From assembly GCA_017554305.1 (NCBI GenBank), contig JAFZIN010000030.1:62001-126000 (forward strand): a DNA stretch of 64,000 bases, in the 5' to 3' direction. Position 1 is the stretch's first letter; every line of letters starts with the position of its first letter. Source of the stretch: Bacteroidales bacterium. GTDB lineage: Bacteria > Bacteroidota > Bacteroidia > Bacteroidales > UBA932. The position numbers were made by a program, and so were the translations under genes. Below the pieces are notes generated by a model that worked only from the letters and a program-made list of their open reading frames with translations, made no database searches and was not told the origin of the DNA. Shown here one piece after another: positions 1 through 7,790 of the stretch.

Positions 1-803
1 AGTACCTGGGTTACAAGGCGGCCCTGCTGGGGATAGGGACCGTTTATTCAAAGGGATACCAGCCTTATTCTCTGAGCTTTACAATAGGTGTCTCTTCAAA
101 GTTCAGCTTTGAACACATATCTGATTTGTGGGCGGGAATTCGCTCTGCGGCCAAGATTCACTCTGTGGGCAAGATTACCTTTGACCTTACGCCATCTATG
201 AGTGGTCTTATGATTAGCTGCACGGCAACGGGAAGAGAGGCGGCTGCGGTTACGGAGAAGTTCCCAAAGGTGAGCGCAAACTCCCTTATCTGCATCAACG
301 GAAATTTGGGAAGCGCCTGCATGGGGTTCTATGTTTTGGAGAGAGAAAAGCAGGCCTTTACCGGAAAGCAGCCCGATTTGGCAAAGTACAAATATCCTCT
401 GAGCCAGTATCTTACGCCGGAGATTGAACCAAACATTATCTCCTCTTTTGCTGAGGCGGGGGTGTGGCCTTCTGCCGGTTACTTTATGACAAGAGGACTT
501 GGAGATACGGTTAAGCAGCTCTCTAAGGATTTTGGATGCGGTGCAGATATTTACCTGGATAAAATTCCGGTGGCACCTGAGGCCAGAACGGTATCTGAAG
601 AGATTGGAATAGACATAGTTACAGCTATTGTAAATGGCGGAGACGACTACCGTTTGCTCTATATTTTCCCTCTTGAAGCTCACGATAAGATTAGAAAGGA
701 ACTTCCGTTTCTGGAGGTTGTAGGACATACCACAAAGGAGGGATGCTATCTGGTTTCTCCGGATGGCAACCGCTTGGAAATTAAGGCACAAGGCTGGCAA
801 TAA
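1..803 (+). CDS. thiL: Thiamine-monophosphate kinase, 3' part
   Basis: C-terminal part of ThiL, which phosphorylates thiamine monophosphate to thiamine diphosphate with ATP. The reading frame is open from base 3 and the start codon lies upstream of the window. Visible family landmarks are HLGYK-like YLGYKAALLG at the left edge, an ICINGNLGSACMG segment that matches the ThiL ICVSGDLG-type loop, and NGGDDYRLLY near the end, equivalent to the GGEDYELLF signature. The stop codon directly abuts the sufB start, so thiL and sufB are probably co-transcribed. With a PnuC/PnuT-type transporter two genes downstream, this suggests a thiamine link in an otherwise Fe-S operon. Family assignment is from motif recognition and is secure; only the N-terminus is unseen. 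Confidence 0.93.
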   Translation, partial: YLGYKAALLGIGTVYSKGYQPYSLSFTIGVSSKFSFEHISDLWAGIRSAAKIHSVGKITFDLTPSMSGLMISCTATGREAAAVTEKFPKVSANSLICINGNLGSACMGFYVLEREKQAFTGKQPDLAKYKYPLSQYLTPEIEPNIISSFAEAGVWPSAGYFMTRGLGDTVKQLSKDFGCGADIYLDKIPVAPEARTVSEEIGIDIVTAIVNGGDDYRLLYIFPLEAHDKIRKELPFLEVVGHTTKEGCYLVSPDGNRLEIKAQGWQ

Positions 804-2237
804 ATGGCAGATCAGAAGGATATATTGGGTGGATTAGCCTCCAAGGAGTACAAGGAGGGGTTTGTTACAGAGGTGGAACAGGAGTTTGCACCTAAGGGGC
901 TTAATGAAGATATTATCCGCCATATATCTGAGAAAAAGGGAGAGCCGGAGTGGCTGTTGGATTTCCGCCTAAAAGCTTTCCGCAAGTGGCAGACTATGAA
1001 GGTTCCTAAGTGGGGCCACATAAATCTTCCCGACATTGATTATCAGGATATAATCTACTTTGCCGCTCCCAAAAAACAGAAGGCAGACAAGCTTGATCCG
1101 GAGCTGGAGGCAACCTTTGAAAAACTTGGAATTCCTCTTAAGGAGAGGAATGTTCTTGGTGGTGTTGCGGTTGATGCGGTCTTTGACTCCGTTTCTGTAA
1201 AAACCACATTCAGAGAGACTTTGGCAGAGAAGGGAATTATCTTCTGCTCCTTCTCTGAGGCGGTAAGAGACTACCCGGATCTTGTTAAAAAATATCTTGC
1301 AAGCGTAGTTCCCGTAGGAGACAACTACTTCTCTGCACTCAACTCCGCAGTCTTTACAGACGGCTCCTTCTGCTACATTCCAAAGAATACCCGATGCCCG
1401 ATGGAACTCTCCAGTTACTTCAGAATCAACGCACAGGGAACGGGTCAGTTTGAGAGAACGCTTATAGTTGCAGACGAGGGAGCGTATGTAAGTTATCTGG
1501 AGGGATGTACCGCGCCAAAGAGAGATACTGTTCAACTTCACGCCGCAGTGGTGGAGATTGTGGTGAAGGCAGATGCAGAGGTTAAATACTCTACAGTTCA
1601 GAACTGGTACCCGGGAGATAAAGAGGGTAAGGGAGGCATCTATAACCTTGTGACTAAGAGGGGAATATGCGAGGGGGCCAATTCCAAATTGTTCTGGGCT
1701 CAGGTGGAAACCGGCTCTGCAATCACCTGGAAATATCCGAGCACAATACTCAAGGGAGATAATTCAGTTTCTGAATTTTACAGCGTTGCCGTAACCAACA
1801 ACTATCAGCAGGCGGATACGGGAACCAAAATGATACATATAGGAAAGAATACCCGCAGCAGAATTGTAAGTAAGGGTATATCTGCAGGTTACAGCGAGAA
1901 CAGTTACCGCGGAATGGTGAAGGTTCTGCCGGGAGCAACCGGAGCGCGCAACCATTCTCAGTGTGACTCTCTGCTGCTTGGAAGCAAGTGCGGAGCGCAC
2001 ACGTTCCCGCATATAGAGAGTGCAAATCCTACGGCAATTGTTGAGCACGAGGCCACAACCTCAAAGATTGGAGAGGACCAGCTCTTCTACTGCACGCAAA
2101 GAGGTATAACGCCGGAAGATGCTGTGGGACTGATTGTTAACGGCTATGCCAGAGATGTTTTAAATAAACTCCCAATGGAGTTTGCGGTTGAGGCGCAAAA
2201 ACTTCTGCAGGTTTCATTGGAAGGCAGTATTGGTTAA
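804..2237 (+). CDS. sufB: Fe-S cluster assembly scaffold protein SufB
   Basis: SufB is the scaffold subunit of the SufBCD complex, on which Fe-S clusters are built in the cytosol. The 477-residue length is normal for the family, and the C-terminal region carries typical SufB text such as [21 protein letters not shown] and the [21 protein letters not shown] segment. The ATG follows the thiL stop with no gap and there is no Shine-Dalgarno sequence, as usual in this phylum. sufC and sufD follow, but a membrane transporter gene is inserted between sufB and sufC, and no sufS, sufE or sufU is found in the window, so the cysteine desulfurase must be encoded elsewhere. Confidence 0.97.
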   Translation: MADQKDILGGLASKEYKEGFVTEVEQEFAPKGLNEDIIRHISEKKGEPEWLLDFRLKAFRKWQTMKVPKWGHINLPDIDYQDIIYFAAPKKQKADKLDPELEATFEKLGIPLKERNVLGGVAVDAVFDSVSVKTTFRETLAEKGIIFCSFSEAVRDYPDLVKKYLASVVPVGDNYFSALNSAVFTDGSFCYIPKNTRCPMELSSYFRINAQGTGQFERTLIVADEGAYVSYLEGCTAPKRDTVQLHAAVVEIVVKADAEVKYSTVQNWYPGDKEGKGGIYNLVTKRGICEGANSKLFWAQVETGSAITWKYPSTILKGDNSVSEFYSVAVTNNYQQADTGTKMIHIGKNTRSRIVSKGISAGYSENSYRGMVKVLPGATGARNHSQCDSLLLGSKCGAHTFPHIESANPTAIVEHEATTSKIGEDQLFYCTQRGITPEDAVGLIVNGYARDVLNKLPMEFAVEAQKLLQVSLEGSIG

Positions 2238-2244
2238 TTGATTT

Positions 2245-2988
2245 ATGATGAGTGAGATTTTGACGGAACAGTTTAACGAGATTTTTTTCAATCTCTTCAG
2301 CCTCAAACATGAGTTGTTTGAGTTTATGGGGCAGAGCGTAAGCACGCTGGAGGTGATTTCCACGGTTACCGGTTTACTCTGTATCTTTTTGGCTGTAAAG
2401 GGTAAAGTGGCCAACTTCTGGATAGGGTATCTTTACAACATTTTCCTCTTCCTTCTCTTTTTGCAGGCAAGAGCGTACTCAAGTATGATACTCCAGCCAA
2501 TCTCTCTGATTATCAACTTTTACGGACACTATAGATGGACGCATCCAAAAGAAGAAGAGAAGGATGTTAAGCAGGAACTTAAGGTTACAATCTTTAACAA
2601 CGGACAGAGAGCTGTTGTGCTGGGCGTGGTGCTTATCTTCACCTTTGTGTGGGGCTACATCCAGAGCAGAATAGACACCTGGTTCCCGACAGTTTTCTCA
2701 CAACCTGCCAAAGTGCCTTACTTTGATGCCTTTGTGCTTGGTATGGTACTTATGGCGCAGTATCTCTCCGCACAGAAGAAGCTTGACTGCTGGGGCTGCT
2801 GGATGGTTGCAAACGTCTCAAACGTAATACTTTGCCTGAGAGTTGGTTTAGGAATTATGCCAATAGTTTACGGCATTTACATAATACTTGCAATTGGAGG
2901 ATTTTTCTCCTGGAAGAGGATGTATGAAAAACAGCACTACCTTGATCTGAGAGAAAAAGTGTTGGAGAAACAGCGTTCTAAAAACTAA
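2245..2988 (+). CDS. PnuC-family vitamin transporter (possibly PnuT, thiamine)
   Basis: Integral membrane protein of 247 residues with about seven hydrophobic segments and the PnuC-family WxxW motif (WGCW, in [10 protein letters not shown] near residue 180). PnuC proteins are facilitated-diffusion transporters: PnuC itself takes nicotinamide riboside, whereas the Bacteroidota PnuT branch takes thiamine, which is then trapped by phosphorylation. The gene sits seven bases after sufB and seven before sufC, in one transcription unit with thiL. That position makes thiamine the most likely substrate, but this is inference; no TPP riboswitch is visible within the operon part present. NudC/NadR-type NAD salvage genes are absent nearby. 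Confidence 0.8.
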   Translation: MMSEILTEQFNEIFFNLFSLKHELFEFMGQSVSTLEVISTVTGLLCIFLAVKGKVANFWIGYLYNIFLFLLFLQARAYSSMILQPISLIINFYGHYRWTHPKEEEKDVKQELKVTIFNNGQRAVVLGVVLIFTFVWGYIQSRIDTWFPTVFSQPAKVPYFDAFVLGMVLMAQYLSAQKKLDCWGCWMVANVSNVILCLRVGLGIMPIVYGIYIILAIGGFFSWKRMYEKQHYLDLREKVLEKQRSKN

Positions 2989-2995
2989 GGACACA

Positions 2996-3745
2996 ATGGA
3001 AAATTTACTGGAAATAAAGAACTTGCACGCCAGAATTGGTGATAAGGAAATTCTTAAGGGAATAAACCTTACCATTAAACCCGGAGAGGTTCATGCAATA
3101 ATGGGACGTAACGGAAGCGGTAAGAGTACCCTTTCTGCCGTGCTGGCGGGTAACCAGAACTACACAGTAACAGAAGGCAGCATAACCTACCTGGGAAAAG
3201 ACCTTCTGAAGATGTCTCCGGAGGAGAGAAGCTGGGCCGGTATATTCCTGGGCTTCCAGTATCCTGTTGAGATACCGGGAGTTACTAACGTCAACTTTAT
3301 GAAGACCGCGGTTAACGAACACCGCAAACAGAACAATCTTCCGCCACTTTCTGCAGCGGAATATCTGAAGATGATGAGAGAGAAGATGGCATACGTGGAG
3401 ATGGACCCTTCATTCTCTTCAAGAGGCGTGAACGTTGGTTTTTCCGGCGGAGAAAAGAAGAGAAACGAGATATTTCAGATGGCAATGCTTTCACCTCGTC
3501 TTGCAATACTTGATGAGACAGACAGCGGACTGGATGTGGATGCTTTGAGAATTGTTGCAAACGGAGTGAACCGCTTAAAGAGAGAAGATAATGCCTTTGT
3601 GGTAATTACTCACTATCAGCGTCTTCTGGATTATATTGTTCCGGATATTGTTCACGTTCTCTACAAGGGAAAGATTGTAAAGACAGCAGGCAAAGAGTTG
3701 GCGGCAGAGGTAGAAAAACACGGATACGAAGAGTTTGAAAAGTAA
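2996..3745 (+). CDS. sufC: Fe-S cluster assembly ATPase SufC
   Basis: ABC-type ATPase that binds SufB-SufD and drives the conformational change needed for Fe-S assembly; cytosolic. Visible motifs are Walker [10 protein letters not shown] (residues 37-45), the Suf-specific variant signature [10 protein letters not shown], and Walker [13 protein letters not shown]. Length, 249 residues, is normal. The gene starts seven bases after the PnuC-family gene and ends three bases before sufD, so translation of sufC and sufD is probably coupled. Confidence 0.97.
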   Translation: MENLLEIKNLHARIGDKEILKGINLTIKPGEVHAIMGRNGSGKSTLSAVLAGNQNYTVTEGSITYLGKDLLKMSPEERSWAGIFLGFQYPVEIPGVTNVNFMKTAVNEHRKQNNLPPLSAAEYLKMMREKMAYVEMDPSFSSRGVNVGFSGGEKKRNEIFQMAMLSPRLAILDETDSGLDVDALRIVANGVNRLKREDNAFVVITHYQRLLDYIVPDIVHVLYKGKIVKTAGKELAAEVEKHGYEEFEK

Positions 3746-3748
3746 CGG

Positions 3749-4735
3749 ATGGCAGAGTTTAAATACATACCACAGAGTGAGATTTTCAACTGCAGCGTAG
3801 AACTTTCCGGTGCAAAGAAGTTCTATGTTCTGGATGGAAAACAAATGGGCTTTTCTGCAAATGACGGTGTTATAGAAATACCGTCTGAAGGAGATCTGCT
3901 CACTCAGGTGATATTTGTAAGAACAACTCCGCATCCGTTATCATACAAGGTCAGAATTCACTGTTCTGCAGGAAGTTCCAGAGCCGTTATACTCTGCGCT
4001 CACACAACCGGAACGGATAGATATGTTACGGAAGAGAGCGTGGAGATTGCAATGGAAGAGAACTCAAATCTCTCACTCATTGTAATGCAGAATGAGAACG
4101 GCGCCTCTTCTCATCACTCAACTTTTGATATTTCTCAAAAGAGTTCTTCCAACGTCTCAATGAATATTATTACTCTGCACGGAGGAAACATTGCAAACAG
4201 AGTAAACTGCCTTCTTAACGGAAAGAGAGCGGAGGCACAGCTTAGCGGCCTCTATCTTGCCGGCGGAGAACAGAATATAGATACCACTGTAAACCTGCGC
4301 CACAACAGCGGTGAATGTAAAAGCAATCAGCTCTTTAAGGGTATACTTGGGGGTAATGCAAGAACCTCTTTTAAGGGTGAAGTTTACGTTGCAAAAGATT
4401 CTCAGAAGACGGAGGCATACCAGGCAAACAACAACCTTCTGATTTCAGATACTGCAAGAGCAATCAGTGATCCGCATCTTGTGATTTATGCAGATGACGT
4501 TAAATGCTCTCACGGTTCAACTGTTGGAAGTCTTGCAGATGAGGAGTTGTTCTATATGCGCTCCAGAGGAATATCTGAGGGTGAGGCAAAACTGCTTCAG
4601 CAGCAGGCTTTTGCCGGCGCTGTGCTTGAAAAGATATCTAACACGGAAATAAGAGAACGCCTCAGCCGTCTTGTAGAGAGAAGGCTAAGAGGAGAAGATA
4701 CTCTCTGCGCAGGATGTGCAAAGAGGTGTTGTTAA
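3749..4735 (+). CDS. sufD: Fe-S cluster assembly protein SufD, short form with Cys-rich tail
   Basis: SufD, partner of SufB and SufC in the Fe-S scaffold complex. The C-terminal half keeps the family text (DPHLVIYADDVKCSHGSTVG and YMRSRGISEGEAK). At 328 residues it is clearly shorter than the roughly 420-450 residues of the better-known proteobacterial SufD; the missing part is N-terminal and coincides with a clean ATG three bases after sufC, so a short form rather than a broken gene is likely. The last residues contain CAGCAKRCC, four cysteines within nine positions, which could bind a metal or a nascent cluster (inference). No desulfurase gene follows; the next gene is ugd, 15 bases downstream. 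Confidence 0.92.
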   Translation: MAEFKYIPQSEIFNCSVELSGAKKFYVLDGKQMGFSANDGVIEIPSEGDLLTQVIFVRTTPHPLSYKVRIHCSAGSSRAVILCAHTTGTDRYVTEESVEIAMEENSNLSLIVMQNENGASSHHSTFDISQKSSSNVSMNIITLHGGNIANRVNCLLNGKRAEAQLSGLYLAGGEQNIDTTVNLRHNSGECKSNQLFKGILGGNARTSFKGEVYVAKDSQKTEAYQANNNLLISDTARAISDPHLVIYADDVKCSHGSTVGSLADEELFYMRSRGISEGEAKLLQQQAFAGAVLEKISNTEIRERLSRLVERRLRGEDTLCAGCAKRCC

Positions 4736-4750
4736 CATAATATTGTAGTT

Positions 4751-6067
4751 ATGAACATTGGAATAGTAGGAACCGGATATGTAGGTCTTGTTACAGGAGC
4801 ATGTTTCTCTGCAATGGGAATGAATGTAACCTGCATAGATATTGACAAGAAGAAAATTGAGGCGCTCAAGGCCGGAGAGATACCAATCTACGAGCCTGGT
4901 TTAAAGGATATTGTAAAGAAGAATACATCAAACGGACGCCTCCATTTTTCTACATCGTTGAAGGAAGTTCTGGATACTCTTAACGTTGTATTTATTGCAG
5001 TTGGAACTCCTCCCGGAGAGGACGGAAGTGCAGACCTCAGTTATGTTCTCAACGTAGCATCTGAGTTTGGCCAAAACATTAAAAAGTATACGCTGCTGGT
5101 AATTAAGAGCACCGTTCCTGTGGGTACCAATCTGAAGGTAAAACAGAGAGTAGAAGAGGAGCTGGAAAGAAGAGGAGAGAAGATAGAATTTGATGTTGCC
5201 TCCAACCCTGAGTTCCTTAAGGAAGGAGCTGCTATTAAGGACTTTATGTCTCCCGATAGAGTAGTTGTAGGTGTAAACAGCGAGAAGGCCCGCCACATTA
5301 TGGAGAAGATTTACAAGCCTTTCCAACTCTCCAATTACAGAATAATCTTTATGGATATTATGAGTGCGGAGATGACCAAGTACGCCTCCAACTCTATGCT
5401 TGCCACAAGAATAAGTTTTATGAATGAAATTGCCCGTTTGTGTGAAGTAACAGGTGCAGATGTAGAGAAGGTTAGAGCGGGTATGGCGGCAGACTCCAGA
5501 ATAGGAAACAAATTTCTATATCCGGGTTGCGGATACGGCGGAAGCTGTTTCCCTAAAGATGTAAAGGCACTCATAAGAACAGGAGAAGAGAATGGCTATA
5601 AGATGCGTGTTATAAGCGCGGTAGAAGAGGTGAACGAGGCGCAGAAAAAGGTTGTTTTTGAAAAACTCAAAGCAGCGCTGGGCACTCTGAAAGGCAAGAC
5701 TGTTGCAATGTGGGGGCTCTCCTTTAAACCTGAAACTGACGATATGAGAGAGGCTCCGTCCGTTGTTATTGCAAACCTTCTTTTGGAGGCGGGAGCAACA
5801 GTAAGAGTCTATGATCCAATTGCAATGGATGAGTGCAAAAAGCGCTATTTGAAAGACAAGGTTTACTACGGCAAAGATATTTTTGACGCCGTTACTGGTG
5901 CTGATGCTCTGGCACTTGTAACCGAGTGGAAGGAGTTCAGAGTTCCTGCCTGGGACAGAGTACTTGAACTGATGAAGGGCAGAGTTGTTGTAGACGGCCG
6001 AGATATCTACACCCCGGCCGAAATGCGTTCTCTGGGCTTTGACTACTACGGAATAGGTAGGGTATAA
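4751..6067 (+). CDS. ugd: UDP-glucose 6-dehydrogenase
   Basis: NAD-dependent four-electron oxidation of UDP-glucose to UDP-glucuronate, supplying capsule, exopolysaccharide or lipopolysaccharide sugars. The 438-residue protein begins with the Rossmann loop GTGYVGLVTG (residues 6-15), carries the catalytic cysteine in GYGGSCFPKD (Cys266), and ends with the third, UDP-binding domain. Length matches the family. The short gap after sufD puts it at the end of the Suf transcription unit, and the strong hairpin at 6157-6205 closes the unit. It faces a convergent DegT-type sugar aminotransferase, which suggests a common nucleotide-sugar theme without co-transcription. Confidence 0.96.
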   Translation: MNIGIVGTGYVGLVTGACFSAMGMNVTCIDIDKKKIEALKAGEIPIYEPGLKDIVKKNTSNGRLHFSTSLKEVLDTLNVVFIAVGTPPGEDGSADLSYVLNVASEFGQNIKKYTLLVIKSTVPVGTNLKVKQRVEEELERRGEKIEFDVASNPEFLKEGAAIKDFMSPDRVVVGVNSEKARHIMEKIYKPFQLSNYRIIFMDIMSAEMTKYASNSMLATRISFMNEIARLCEVTGADVEKVRAGMAADSRIGNKFLYPGCGYGGSCFPKDVKALIRTGEENGYKMRVISAVEEVNEAQKKVVFEKLKAALGTLKGKTVAMWGLSFKPETDDMREAPSVVIANLLLEAGATVRVYDPIAMDECKKRYLKDKVYYGKDIFDAVTGADALALVTEWKEFRVPAWDRVLELMKGRVVVDGRDIYTPAEMRSLGFDYYGIGRV

Positions 6068-6156
6068 AAAAAGAGAGGAAGCTGCGCGGAGGTTAATAAG
6101 GCACGCAGTGCTCGGCCTTTAGGCCGTATGCCCCTTGAGGGGCGCTGACTGAGTCT

Positions 6157-6205
6157 GTATCAAAAAAAGAGAGGAAACATCAGTTCCCTCTTCTTTTTTT
6201 GATAC
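6157..6205. terminator. Bidirectional terminator between ugd and the aminotransferase
   Basis: Near-perfect inverted repeat (arms 6157-6176 and 6184-6205) with A-rich start and T-rich end, so it can stop transcription from both convergent genes. Just upstream lie two smaller palindromes, CGGCCT-TT-AGGCCG (6113-6126) and CCCC-TTGA-GGGG (6131-6142), and an earlier direct copy of the arm sequence AAAAAAAGAGAGGAA right after the ugd stop. Confidence 0.85.
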
Positions 6206-6292
6206 TAAAACCTAAACCTACACTACATAGATGCAAGTTGCCCCCGTTTTGTTGCACGGGGGTAAAATTTACCCGAATGCAGGGGGTGCTTC

Positions 6293-7504
6293 TTAGGCTT
6301 CTTTTAGGAAGTTAATAACCTCGTTTACAATAAGTTCTATCTCTTCCGGTAAAATTGTAGGATTCATTGGGAGGGAGAGAACATGCTTAGCCAGGTACTC
6401 GGAGTTATGGAGGGAATCTGTTGCTGTGGAGGAGAAATCTTCTCTCTTTAGGGCTATGTTTTGGAAGGCCTCCTGGTCACTCAGAGGAAGCGGGTAGTAG
6501 ATCATGCTTGCAATTCCCTTATCTGCAAGGTGTTGTTTAAGCGCATCTCTTGTGGCGCCCTCTTCCGTGGTTTCAACAGCGCTGTGTTTGTCTTTGATAA
6601 TGAGCGTGTACTGATGATATGTGTGAGTTGAGTATTCTTCCTCCAGAGGGGTGTAGAGGTATTTGTTCAGAGGGTCTGCCTTTGTAAAGAGGGTGGTGTA
6701 AAGTGCTGCTGTCCGGCGTCTTTTAGCCAGATAACCATCTAAATACTTGAGCTTTACATTAAGCACAGCGGCCTGAATGGTATCAAGTCTGGAGTTGCAG
6801 CCAATCACTTTGTGGTGGTACTTTTTCTCCTGTCCGTGGGAGGCAATCATTCTGATTCTTGCAGCCAGAGCGTCATCATTGGTAAAGAGGGCGCCGCCAT
6901 CTCCCATACCGCCAAGGTTCTTTGTTGGGAAGAAGGAGGTGCACCCTATATTCCCGATAGTTCCTGCAAACTTCTCCTCCTGTCCAACCTTGCACTTTGC
7001 TCCCAATGCCTGGGCGCAATCTTCCACCACTTTGAGGTTGTACTTCTTTGCCACCGCCAGCACTGCATTCATATCTGAGCACTGGCCAAAGAGGTGAACC
7101 GGAACAATGGCCCTGGTGTTCTCCGTTATAATTTCTTCTATATTTTCCAGAGATACGGAGTCTGTATTGAAGTTTCTGGGGTTTACATCATACATTACGG
7201 GAACAAGTCCAAGCAGTGCAATTACCTCAGCAGTAGCCACGTAGGTGAAGGCGGGAACCAGAACCTGCTCTCCGGGTTTCAAATCTAAAGCCATCAGTGC
7301 AATCTGAAGTGCATCTGTTCCGTTGGCGCAGCCAATGACGTGTTTAACGTTGAGGTAGCGTGCAAGGTTTCTCTCAAAGAGTTCAACTTCCGCTCCGTGA
7401 ATGAAGGCGGAGGAGTCTATAACTTTGTTAATAGCCGCCTCAATTTCCTCTCTTATAGCATTATGCTCTTTTGAGAGTTCTATCATCTGAATTTTGTTTC
7501 CCAT
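6293..7504 (-). CDS. DegT/DnrJ/EryC1/StrS-type PLP-dependent sugar aminotransferase
   Basis: Aminotransferase that adds an amino group to a nucleotide-linked keto-sugar, typical of surface polysaccharide pathways. The fold and landmarks are clear: ANGTDALQ cofactor-binding loop near residue 60, VEDCAQALGA around 159-168, and the PLP lysine Lys195 in FFPTKNLGGMGDGG. The length of 403 residues is slightly above the usual 370-390 because of an insertion around residues 285-325. An AACTATCGGGA word (minus strand, 6952-6962) lies inside the gene. The sugar substrate cannot be told from sequence; a WbpE-like role on UDP-glucuronate-derived sugars is plausible given ugd next door. Confidence 0.9.
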   Translation of the reverse strand: MGNKIQMIELSKEHNAIREEIEAAINKVIDSSAFIHGAEVELFERNLARYLNVKHVIGCANGTDALQIALMALDLKPGEQVLVPAFTYVATAEVIALLGLVPVMYDVNPRNFNTDSVSLENIEEIITENTRAIVPVHLFGQCSDMNAVLAVAKKYNLKVVEDCAQALGAKCKVGQEEKFAGTIGNIGCTSFFPTKNLGGMGDGGALFTNDDALAARIRMIASHGQEKKYHHKVIGCNSRLDTIQAAVLNVKLKYLDGYLAKRRRTAALYTTLFTKADPLNKYLYTPLEEEYSTHTYHQYTLIIKDKHSAVETTEEGATRDALKQHLADKGIASMIYYPLPLSDQEAFQNIALKREDFSSTATDSLHNSEYLAKHVLSLPMNPTILPEEIELIVNEVINFLKEA

Positions 7505-7715
7505 AACAGTGTATCTCTTTTACAAAGATAACTTAAAATGATAATATACCTACAGCACGGGATTGTTCAAAAAGAAGTGCAGAGTTATCTTTGCAGCATG
7601 ATTTTTTGGAAAGTTGTAACAAATAGTTATAAATTAGAAACAGCAGTAAGATGCAGGTAAAAAGGGAGTTATAAAGATTTGAGGTAGAAAAGTGTAAAAA
7701 TTTGTTAATGAATTA

Positions 7716-7748
7716 AACTATCGGGAGAAAGAAAATTTATTATCTTTA
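7716..7748 (+). promoter_or_regulatory. Candidate promoter of the TonB operon
   Basis: TATCTTTA at 7741-7748 is one base away from the TAnnTTTG -7 box and lies 43 bases before the TonB receptor start. No TTTG is found at the -33 position; that place is occupied by the word AACTATCGGGA (7716-7726), which recurs through the window. The stretch 7505-7740 otherwise shows no gene. Confidence 0.45.
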
Positions 7749-7790
7749 AATCGCCATTAGAATCAACACAATAAACCAAATAATTAATCT

